Source: JAAYYM01 sp964483545 (GTDB lineage: Bacteria; Bacillota; Clostridia; Lachnospirales; Lachnospiraceae). From it: a stretch of DNA of 29,461 nt. The stretch covers positions 1 to 29,461 of the forward strand of contig CAZACC010000018.1 in NCBI GenBank assembly GCA_964483545.1. The letters are read 5' to 3'. The translations under genes were made by a program, and so were the position numbers. Positions 15,208-22,534 of this stretch are shown here, piece after piece (position 1 is the first letter of the stretch; each line of letters opens with the position of its first letter). The notes beneath the pieces were generated by a model. It made no database searches and was not told where the DNA came from. It saw nothing but the letters and a program-made list of their open reading frames with translations.

Positions 15208-16330
15208 AGAAGACAACATGGTACGGGAGCCGCTGATGAGAATTGCAAAACGTGGCTCGACCTCTATGAAAAGAGCCATCGGTGTTCGTCTGGCCGGTAT
15301 CATACTTGCCCTGATTGTCAGTGCATTATTTATCTATTTTGTGACTGGTCTGGATCCACTAGCTGTTTACGGAGCCATGGTTCAGGGAGCATTTGGCGGA
15401 GCATCGGCTGCAGCTGCCGCTAGAAGAAGCTGGATCACGATTCGTGATACGATGTTCCTGTTAACGATAGCGGTAGCATTGGCTCCAGCATTTAAGATGC
15501 GATTCTGGAATATCGGAGCAGAGGGGCAGGTACTCATGGGCGGCATTGCGACTGCAGGCTGCATGATTTATCTCGGAGATAAACTGCCAACAGGTCTGCT
15601 GTTACTGGTTATGTTCCTTTCAAGCTGTATTTCTGGAGCAATCTGGGGATTGATTCCTGCAATTTTTAAATCGAAATGGAATACAAATGAGACTTTGTTT
15701 ACATTGATGATGAACTATGTGGCTATGCAGCTGACCTCTTATTGTGTGGCATTGTGGGAGAATCCGTTTGGCTCCAACTCAGTCGGCATTATCAATCAGA
15801 ATACAATGGCAGGCTGGTTTCCTGCCGTAGCAGGTAAGACCTATATGCTGAATGTATTGATTACTCTGATCATCACTGTGGGGATGTTCTTTTATATGAC
15901 AAAGAGCAAGCAGGGATATGAGATCAGTGTTGTCGGTGAATCACAGGAAACTGCCAAGTATGCAGGTATCAGTACTAAGAAGGTTATTATTAGAACCATG
16001 CTGATTTCAGGCGCAATCTGCGGCTTGGCTGGCTTCATCGGAGTGGCTGGAATTGATCATACGATTTCTACGAATACTGTGGGTGGACGTGGGTTTACAG
16101 CCATCATCGTAGCATGGCTTGCAAAGTTTAATACCTTTACAATGATATTGATTGCAGCATTGCTGGTTTTTCTAAATCGAGGCGCTGCAGAGATCGCATC
16201 ACAGTTTTCCTTGAATGAATTTGCATCTGATATTATCTCTGGTATCATTTTGTTCTTTATCTTAGGAAGTGAGTTCTTCTGTAATTATAAAGTCATCTTT
16301 CAGCATAAGAACGAACAGGAGGAAAAATAG
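15200..16330 (+). CDS. Nucleoside ABC transporter permease (first)
   Basis: This 376-residue inner-membrane protein has about nine hydrophobic segments and belongs to the branched-chain/sugar-type permease family (BPD_transp_2; NupP/YufP-like). The NIGAEGQVLMGGIATAG motif is the conserved loop of this family, and GESQETAKYAGIS is the cytoplasmic EAA-like coupling segment. The ATG at 15200 is preferred over the GTG at 15191 because it overlaps the upstream stop by 8 bp at better distance from the AAGGCAGG site. It forms the membrane channel with the second permease. Confidence 0.9.
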   Translation: MSKEDNMVREPLMRIAKRGSTSMKRAIGVRLAGIILALIVSALFIYFVTGLDPLAVYGAMVQGAFGGASAAAAARRSWITIRDTMFLLTIAVALAPAFKMRFWNIGAEGQVLMGGIATAGCMIYLGDKLPTGLLLLVMFLSSCISGAIWGLIPAIFKSKWNTNETLFTLMMNYVAMQLTSYCVALWENPFGSNSVGIINQNTMAGWFPAVAGKTYMLNVLITLIITVGMFFYMTKSKQGYEISVVGESQETAKYAGISTKKVIIRTMLISGAICGLAGFIGVAGIDHTISTNTVGGRGFTAIIVAWLAKFNTFTMILIAALLVFLNRGAAEIASQFSLNEFASDIISGIILFFILGSEFFCNYKVIFQHKNEQEEK

Positions 16331-16331
16331 T

Positions 16332-17315
16332 ATGGGTCAATTAATATCTTTGATACAGGCAGCCGTCATTTTTGGAACGGTCATTATGTTCGGCTGTGTA
16401 GGAGAAATTTTTACTGAGAAAGCGGGTATCTTAAATCTGGGTGTTCCTGGAATCATGTATCTGGGGGGAATCAGTTCACTGGCAGGTGCCTTTTTCTATG
16501 AAAATAATACGGAGAATCCGAATCAGTTTATTTGTCTTTTGATTTCGTTTCTATGTGCATTTCTGGCAGCGGCACTCGGAGGATTGATCTTTGGCTTTTT
16601 GACGATCACGCTTCGAGCCAATCAGAATGTCACTGGTCTGACGCTGACTATTTTCGGATCAGGTATTGCAAATTTCTTTGGCGGTTCGCTAAACAAGTTG
16701 GCCGGTGGTGTCGGACAGATTTCTGTACCTGTAACGAGTTCTATATACAGAAAGGCAATTCCAGGACTGTCGGGATTGGGATCTGTAGGAAAAATCTTCT
16801 TTTCTTATGGTTTTATGGTATATATGATTATTATTATGGCGATTCTGGCACAGTATTTTCTATCTAAGAGCAGAAAGGGACTCAGCCTTCGTGCGATAGG
16901 CGAGAGCCCAAGTACTGCAGATGCTGCCGGCATCAATGTAATGTTGTATAAATATCTGGCTGTTTGCATCGGTGCAGGCATTTCAGGACTTGGTGGTCTG
17001 TTCTATGTTATGGACTATACAAAGGGTACCTGGGCAAATGATGGCAGTATTGAGAAACTGGGATGGCTGGCAGTGGCACTGGTAATTTTTGCAACATGGA
17101 AGCCAAAGCATGCCATCTGGGGGGCTTATCTATTTGGCATTTTGTACTGGATGTACTTCTACGTATCAGGGCTGACCAGAAGTTCACAGGAGCTCTTTAA
17201 AATGCTGCCGTATCTTGTAACACTAATCGTACTCGTGATTACGAGTCTGCGTAAAAAGAGGGAACAACAGCCACCGATGTCACTCGGAACATCGTATTTC
17301 AGAGAGGAACGATAA
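16332..17315 (+). CDS. Nucleoside ABC transporter permease (second)
   Basis: This 327-residue membrane protein is from the same permease family (NupQ/YufQ-like). The motif EKAGILNLGVPGIMYLGG at the N-terminus and the coupling segment GESPSTADAAGIN are characteristic. About eight hydrophobic segments are visible. The ATG at 16332 is chosen because AGGAGG lies at 16317-16322 and the conserved N-terminus (LIQAAVIFGT) follows; the open frame upstream is just overlap with the first permease gene. Only 1 bp separates it from the previous stop. Confidence 0.9.
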   Translation: MGQLISLIQAAVIFGTVIMFGCVGEIFTEKAGILNLGVPGIMYLGGISSLAGAFFYENNTENPNQFICLLISFLCAFLAAALGGLIFGFLTITLRANQNVTGLTLTIFGSGIANFFGGSLNKLAGGVGQISVPVTSSIYRKAIPGLSGLGSVGKIFFSYGFMVYMIIIMAILAQYFLSKSRKGLSLRAIGESPSTADAAGINVMLYKYLAVCIGAGISGLGGLFYVMDYTKGTWANDGSIEKLGWLAVALVIFATWKPKHAIWGAYLFGILYWMYFYVSGLTRSSQELFKMLPYLVTLIVLVITSLRKKREQQPPMSLGTSYFREER

Positions 17316-17382
17316 GCTGATTGCTGCAAGTGACTGCGAATGTATGGTGGTAGGTTTGTGAAAAGAGCAGGGAGGAAACAGG

Positions 17383-19080
17383 GTGACGGCAAATGATAAA
17401 GCGAGACAGATTAAGGCGGCGATGAGGCAGGAACAGGCAGAGCTGGTGTTAAAGAATGCTTCATTTGTGAATGTGTTTACAAAGGAACTGATGACAGGTG
17501 ACATCGCCATTACGGATGGTGTGATTGTCGGAATCTGTGAGGATTATTCAGGCATGAAGGAACTGGACATGCAGGGGAAAGTTGTCTGTCCTGGATTGAT
17601 TGATGGACATATTCATCTGGAAAGTGCAGCTGTGCTCCCTGTGGAATTTGCCAAAGCAGTTGTACCACATGGAACTACGACGGTCGTGACAGACCCTCAC
17701 GAGATTGCGAATGTGATGGGAACGAATGGAATCCGTTATATGCTAGAAGCAAGTGAGGGCTTACCGCTGGATGTACGCTTTATGCTCCCATCCTGTGTTC
17801 CAGCTACTGCGTTTGATGAAAGTGGCGCTACTTTGAGGGCAGAAAACATAGAACCTTTTTATCAAGAAGATAGAGTACTCGGACTGGCTGAACTCATGAA
17901 TTATGTGGGATGTGTACAGCAGGATGAGGATGTGATGCAGAAAGTGACCGATGCAGTCAATCATGGAAAAATCGTGGATGGACATGCACCATTTTTATCA
18001 GGAGTGGAGTTAAATGCTTATGTGGCGGCAGGGGTTTATTCTGATCATGAATGTTCTGATCTGGAGGAAGCAAAGCAAAAGCTTGCAAGAGGGCAGTATA
18101 TTATGATCCGTGAGGGAACCGCTGCCCAGAATCTGAAGGCTTTGCTTCCTTTGTTAATGTCAACAGCTGCAGATCGGTGTATGTTTGCAACGGATGATAA
18201 GCATCCGAGTGATCTGCTTACGAAAGGACATATTGATTATATCATCCGAGAAGCGGTCAGGGGCGGTGTGGATCCGATTACTGCAGTGTGTGCTGGAACC
18301 TGTCATGCTGCGAGGTATTTTAATATGAAGACCAAGGGGGCAATTGCACCAGGTTATGATGCAGATTTAACGATTGTAGACAGTCTTGAGAGTTTTCAGG
18401 TACAGACAGTCATTCAGAAAGGACGGGTTGTTTTTGATGGTCAGCTGTGTGAGATTCAGACTCCTGTGATTGACAGTGAGTTGAGCAGGGAGGCACTGGA
18501 CACATTTCATCTTGACAGGGTATCCGCCTCAGACTTTTTGAAGGAGGGCAGTCTGCCTCTTATTGGTATGATTCCCGGAGAGATTGTATCTCAGAATTGC
18601 GGGCATGCTGATGGAGTTGATCTTTCAAAGGATGTTTTGAAGATTGCGGTTGTGGAGCGACATCATCATACAGGACACATCGGAGTTGGACTGATTACAG
18701 GATATGGTCTGAAGGAGGGCGCTGTAGCGACCAGCGTTGCACATGATTCTCATAATATCATTGTGATTGGAACATCGGAAGAGGAGATGGCAGCTGCAGT
18801 CAATGCTTTGATTGAGTTGAAAGGCGGTATCGTGATTGTGAAGGACAGTGAGCGGATTGCTGATCTTCCACTGCCAGTTGCTGGTCTTATGAGCACGGTC
18901 AGCCTAGAGGATACAAACCGTATGCTGAATGAAGCCAAGGAGCAGGCGTACCTGCTAGGGGTTCAGCATGAGATTGATCCTTTTATGACGCTGTCATTCA
19001 TGAGCCTGCCTGTCATACCATCCTTGCGCGTCTTAACACAAGGGGTGTTTGATGTAGATGCATGGAAGTACTTATGTTAA
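17383..19080 (+). CDS. ade: Adenine deaminase
   Basis: The 565-residue amidohydrolase has the length and motifs of bacterial Ade, which converts adenine to hypoxanthine and ammonia with a binuclear metal site. Metal ligands are H76 and H78 in GLIDGHIHLESA; DPHEIANVMG at about 104-113 and FATDDKHPSDLL are diagnostic. The C-terminal domain (HHTGHIGVGLITGYG, SVAHDSHNI) is typical of the family. The start is GTG, 7 bases after GGGAGG, with no in-frame ATG nearby. It follows the second permease gene by 67 bp with no terminator, so it is probably co-transcribed. The operon thus joins nucleoside uptake with purine base salvage. Confidence 0.95.
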   Translation: MTANDKARQIKAAMRQEQAELVLKNASFVNVFTKELMTGDIAITDGVIVGICEDYSGMKELDMQGKVVCPGLIDGHIHLESAAVLPVEFAKAVVPHGTTTVVTDPHEIANVMGTNGIRYMLEASEGLPLDVRFMLPSCVPATAFDESGATLRAENIEPFYQEDRVLGLAELMNYVGCVQQDEDVMQKVTDAVNHGKIVDGHAPFLSGVELNAYVAAGVYSDHECSDLEEAKQKLARGQYIMIREGTAAQNLKALLPLLMSTAADRCMFATDDKHPSDLLTKGHIDYIIREAVRGGVDPITAVCAGTCHAARYFNMKTKGAIAPGYDADLTIVDSLESFQVQTVIQKGRVVFDGQLCEIQTPVIDSELSREALDTFHLDRVSASDFLKEGSLPLIGMIPGEIVSQNCGHADGVDLSKDVLKIAVVERHHHTGHIGVGLITGYGLKEGAVATSVAHDSHNIIVIGTSEEEMAAAVNALIELKGGIVIVKDSERIADLPLPVAGLMSTVSLEDTNRMLNEAKEQAYLLGVQHEIDPFMTLSFMSLPVIPSLRVLTQGVFDVDAWKYLC

Positions 19081-19133
19081 CCAAAATGATGGGCTTTCAC
19101 TAGAATGCTAAAGCTAGAAAGAATGAAATGTAT

Positions 19134-19174
19134 TACCAGTTACATACATAATGTTATGTAACTGGTATTTTTTT
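19134..19174 (+). terminator. Strong terminator of the nucleoside/ade operon
   Basis: TACCAGTTACATA (19134-19146) pairs perfectly with TATGTAACTGGTA (19155-19167) across an 8-base loop, followed by seven T. The descending arm contains, in opposite orientation, a copy of the 13-bp repeat unit found at 19221-19363. Confidence 0.92.
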
Positions 19175-19185
19175 GCTTTTTAGGG

Positions 19186-19214
19186 TTGACATAATTGATT
19201 ATTTCGGGTACAAT
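19186..19214 (+). promoter_or_regulatory. Consensus promoter of the tetR-type gene
   Basis: TTGACA (19186-19191) and TACAAT (19209-19214) are separated by exactly 17 bp. Transcription should start at about 19221, which is the first base of the 13-bp tandem array. Confidence 0.8.
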
Positions 19215-19220
19215 AACCTT

Positions 19221-19363
19221 GTTATACAACATAGTTACACAACTGTGATATACAACAGTGTTACGCAACTGTGATATACAACTGTGTTATAAAACAATGT
19301 TACACAACGATGATACATAACATTGTTCCATAACGGTGCTATATAACAAAGTAATAAAACTAA
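19221..19363 (+). repeat. Array of eleven 13-bp tandem repeats upstream of the TetR gene
   Basis: Eleven consecutive 13-bp units fit the consensus GTTAYACAACNRT with no spacer. G at position 1, a pyrimidine at 5 and AAC at 8-10 occur in all eleven units. Units 2-3 and 4-5 form a 26-bp pair that differs at only two bases, so part of the array grew by dimer duplication; the last three units are most diverged. Each unit contains the inverted pair GTT-N4-AAC or a variant. The array fills the predicted 5' leader between promoter and ribosome binding site. It could be a multi-site operator or an RNA element. Confidence 0.9.
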
Positions 19364-19405
19364 GCGATTCACAGTATGCGCATTGCAGCAGGAAGGGATA
19401 TGGAT

Positions 19406-19918
19406 ATGCCTCCTAAAGTCAGAGTCGGAAAAGAGAAGATACTGGATAAAGCGTTTGCCATGACAAAAGAAAACGGCTTTGAATGTATCACGGCAAGAAG
19501 TCTTGCGGATGGACTGAATTGTTCTACCCAGCCTATATTTCGCGTATATGAAAATATGGAGATGCTGCGTCAGGATCTGTGCGGAGAGGTTCAAAGATAT
19601 TTTGTTGAGCATGTGGTAGGGGCTGGAAAGACCTATACCGAGATGGGCATGTCCTATATTGAGCTGGCAAGAAAAGAAGAGAAGCTATTTCAGCTGTTAT
19701 GTACAACTGTCATGGAAAAAGAAACAGAGTACTGCATATTTGATGGATTGCCGGATATCAATGGGCTGCAGGAGGACGGAAAGCATGAACTGTCCATGAT
19801 GGTCTGGGTATTCACTCATGGAATTGCATCAAATGTTGCAAATCATCAGATTCATCTGTCAGAAGAAGAGGTCAAAGAACTGTTAGTCAAAGCCTATCAA
19901 GCGTTTAAAGCTGTTTGA
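19406..19918 (+). CDS. TetR/AcrR family transcriptional regulator
   Basis: The protein has 170 residues from the ATG at 19406. That start is preferred over in-frame ATGs at 19376 and 19400 because AGGAAGGG (19390-19397) is 8 bases away and because MPPK followed by K-ILDKAF is a typical TetR beginning. The helix-turn-helix is at about 20-55 (ITARSLADGLNCSTQPIFRV). The remainder is the all-helical ligand-binding and dimerisation domain. It probably binds its own upstream region, which holds a consensus promoter and an 11-copy repeat array. A small membrane protein gene follows by 41 bp and may be the controlled partner. The ligand is unknown. Confidence 0.88.
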   Translation: MPPKVRVGKEKILDKAFAMTKENGFECITARSLADGLNCSTQPIFRVYENMEMLRQDLCGEVQRYFVEHVVGAGKTYTEMGMSYIELARKEEKLFQLLCTTVMEKETEYCIFDGLPDINGLQEDGKHELSMMVWVFTHGIASNVANHQIHLSEEEVKELLVKAYQAFKAV

Positions 19919-19959
19919 GCAGCTGTAATGTGTCATGAGCAATTGGGAGGAATGTGCCT

Positions 19960-20307
19960 ATGATGAACAGGAAGAAACGTAAAAGGATATACAGAAGACT
20001 TAGAAAGAACATCATCAGGTTAGTCAAACATGGGTATTATAAGCTGTCACATACGAATATCAAACTGAACATTTCCGAGCCGGGAACTCGGATTTGTGAG
20101 GCCAGTGGGATACTTTTGGTGGTGGCGTTGGTACTATATTTAATCAGTGCAAATATCATTTCATATATTTTGTGCTGGATCGCCGCAGTTGTATTTTGCG
20201 TACTGTTAGTCCTGATCAGGTTAGAGCAGCATCAGGCAATGCATGATTACAGGGAATGGCAAAGAAAAAATCTGGAATCATTTTCGGGACACGAATTCAA
20301 TCTGTAG
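19960..20307 (+). CDS. Small basic two-helix membrane protein, function unknown
   Basis: I do not recognise this 115-residue protein. Its first 30 residues are strongly basic (NRKKRKRIYRRLRKNIIR). Two hydrophobic segments follow at about 50-66 and 68-88 with a very short turn, and then a cytoplasmic-looking tail (EQHQAMHDYREWQRKN). By the positive-inside rule both ends should face the cytoplasm. The ATG at 19960 is 9 bases after GGGAGG; ATG 19963 is an alternative. It lies 41 bp after the TetR gene and is probably co-transcribed with it. A hairpin follows before the convergent ABC genes. Confidence 0.75.
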   Translation: MMNRKKRKRIYRRLRKNIIRLVKHGYYKLSHTNIKLNISEPGTRICEASGILLVVALVLYLISANIISYILCWIAAVVFCVLLVLIRLEQHQAMHDYREWQRKNLESFSGHEFNL

Positions 20308-20366
20308 CAGTTTTAATCATCTGGGGAGATGAAAATAGAATTTCAAACATGCAATCAAAGGGAAAA

Positions 20367-20413
20367 CAAAAGAGACCTGTCTGTGTAGGGGAAACACAGC
20401 TGGGTCTCTTTTG
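20367..20413. terminator. Bidirectional terminator between convergent units
   Basis: CAAAAGAGACC pairs with GGTCTCTTTTG, and the inner CTGTG pairs with CACAG across a symmetric internal loop. The A/T-rich ends give T-rich 3' flanks on both strands. It separates the small membrane protein gene from the minus-strand ABC operon. Confidence 0.75.
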
Positions 20414-20419
20414 TCGTTG

Positions 20420-22534
20420 TTAATATTTTCTTCGTTTTGCCCAGATGACAATACCTGATACAAGCAAGCCAGCAGGCAGTAGGAATAGTGTAATCAGTCC
20501 CCAGATATAAAAGCTGGATCTTGGAACGGTCAGAGTATCAATCTGATAACTCTTAGCTGGTATGGATACTGTTACTTCATGCTCTACCATATTACTGACA
20601 GCATTCATCAGCAGTTCATAGTTGGCGCCTGCCACAGTAGCATTGATTTCATCCTGCAGTAGATTTTCAGTTGTCAGGTATAGTATTTTTGTTTCCTGAT
20701 CGGCAGTGGGCTCTGTTGCATAGACACCCAGTGCAAAAGGACCAGCGATGTCACCGTCTTCTTTTTCATAGGTTGTCATATTGGTTGGATCAGTCTTTAG
20801 ATATGACTTGTCTGAGGTTGTCAGGATTTGGTCAATCGTCAGCGTGTCACGAGGGGTTTCATCCACTGTGATACCCTGTGCATAAGGCATGAATATATAT
20901 CTGTTATTGCCGTATAATGATGAAGTAATTGTACTGCCTGATATTTCGGGCAGCAGGAAGTACGGATTTTGGTGATAACGGTTTGCATCACCCTCCACGA
21001 CAATGCCGTCAGCTAGGTGGATACCGTAGGCATCCCAGATCGAGTCAAAGTTTGGCATGTCTGTTTCATTCCAGGAGTTGATTACGATCGCATGTCCGCC
21101 TGCTTCTAAATAAGTCAATAATTTATCTGCATCGTCAGCAGTATAATCTGTAGTGGGCGCTGCCACGAAGAGACATGCGGCATCTGCAGGTAATGCATCA
21201 TAATCAAAGAGATTGATGATTTCTGTTTCAATATTTTCTTTTTCAATCTGAGAAGTCAGATCAGCAGGCAGATCCAGTTCATTATGTCCGACAATCACAT
21301 ACATCTTGGAAAGGGAATCGCTGGTACAATAATCAATGGCACTCGTCAGCTGGCCCTCTGCATCATACCCAGTTATGTTTTCCTGATAAGTCGAATAGTC
21401 TATTTCTGACGTGAATAGACTGTTATAGTCAATGGTCTTGTAACGCTTTTCGCTTTCTACGATAATACTGTTGCCTGTTAATTCGCCGTCAGTATAACTA
21501 CTTGTAAAATTCGGGTAAAGCGTAGGGTCTTTATATTCGATCTTGATATGAGAAGAACCGTCTGCATACTGACTCAGTGTTCTGGCTATGCTCTCATTCT
21601 GATTGGATTCAGATGCTGTCACATAAAGGGTGATGTCTTCTTGAAGCGTAGCCAGCATATCTTTTGTCTGGTCAGATATATCATATAGTTTTTCTTTTGT
21701 AACATCAAATACTGTATAAGTATCTGGAATCAATCCGACACCGTAATTTGCAAGTACAGCAACAGCTATGACAGCTACAATTAATCCGGTGCTAAAGGCA
21801 CCGCGCTTGATTCGTTTCGTGACAACACTCCAGCGTTTTTTCTGAACGACCTGATATGTAAAAAATAGGAACAGAACAACTAAAGTGATAAAATACAGAG
21901 TATCCTTTAGACTGAAGAAACCGTTAAAGAAGCCCGCAATATGTGATGAAATATCGTAGCAATGAAGTATTTTGGTCATGATATTTTCAGAGGTAAACAG
22001 CAGACTGATGATTCCGCTCATCATATAGCCGATCAAGAGTATGACCAGGGTCAGAATGGCTGCTACGATCTGATTGTCAGTAATAGAAGACAGGAACATA
22101 CCGATTGCTAAGCATGCTGCGCCAAAGAGCGCAAATCCTATGATGGCAGTGTAGGTTTCCAGCATCGGTACGGAACCAAAGGTCATCATAATCAGTGGAT
22201 AGAAACACATGAGAGCCAACGGAATCAAAAATGTAGTCAGCAGTGAAAGGTATTTTCCGATGATGATCCTTCCGATGGAAATAGGAGCTGTATAAAGCAA
22301 CTGATCCGTATTCTGTTTCTTGTCTTCTGTCATAATCCTCATGGTCAGAATCGGGATGACTAACATCGTAATGAATACAATCGAGGATAGTGTGTAGGAA
22401 AAGTAAGGATGACCGCTGCCCAAGTTCACTGCCATAAAGTACAGTCCTGTAAAAAACATAATGACGGCCATGAATACATATCCTATGACAGAATGAAATA
22501 TAGAACGAAGTTCTCTTTTATAAATTGCCAGCAT
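20420..22534 (-). CDS. Fused ABC-2 permease and GldG-like extracytoplasmic domain protein
   Basis: The 704-residue protein joins two parts normally encoded separately as GldF and GldG. Residues 1-about 235 form an ABC-2 type permease (LAIYKRELRSIFHSVIGYVF, about six helices). A further helix near 245-270 leads into an outside GldG-like domain (YDISDQTKDMLATL, VIVGHNELDLPADL, LLTYLEAGGHAIVI), closed by a C-terminal helix and a basic end. The true start is the ATG at 22534, with AGGAGG inside the end of the ATPase gene; the longer open frame upstream is only the other-frame reading of that gene's repeats. Gld-like complexes export or organise unknown envelope substrates. Confidence 0.9.
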   Translation of the reverse strand: MLAIYKRELRSIFHSVIGYVFMAVIMFFTGLYFMAVNLGSGHPYFSYTLSSIVFITMLVIPILTMRIMTEDKKQNTDQLLYTAPISIGRIIIGKYLSLLTTFLIPLALMCFYPLIMMTFGSVPMLETYTAIIGFALFGAACLAIGMFLSSITDNQIVAAILTLVILLIGYMMSGIISLLFTSENIMTKILHCYDISSHIAGFFNGFFSLKDTLYFITLVVLFLFFTYQVVQKKRWSVVTKRIKRGAFSTGLIVAVIAVAVLANYGVGLIPDTYTVFDVTKEKLYDISDQTKDMLATLQEDITLYVTASESNQNESIARTLSQYADGSSHIKIEYKDPTLYPNFTSSYTDGELTGNSIIVESEKRYKTIDYNSLFTSEIDYSTYQENITGYDAEGQLTSAIDYCTSDSLSKMYVIVGHNELDLPADLTSQIEKENIETEIINLFDYDALPADAACLFVAAPTTDYTADDADKLLTYLEAGGHAIVINSWNETDMPNFDSIWDAYGIHLADGIVVEGDANRYHQNPYFLLPEISGSTITSSLYGNNRYIFMPYAQGITVDETPRDTLTIDQILTTSDKSYLKTDPTNMTTYEKEDGDIAGPFALGVYATEPTADQETKILYLTTENLLQDEINATVAGANYELLMNAVSNMVEHEVTVSIPAKSYQIDTLTVPRSSFYIWGLITLFLLPAGLLVSGIVIWAKRRKY

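Noticed and set aside
19221..19363. CRISPR array, plasmid iterons or DnaA boxes
   Set aside because: There are no spacers as in CRISPR. The units lack the TTATNCACA DnaA box, and there is no replication initiator gene or AT-rich unwinding region nearby.
19235..19612. Minus-strand 125-codon open frame over the tandem array
   Set aside because: Its C-terminal end is a translation of the repeats and the rest is antisense to tetR; no initiation site or family match.
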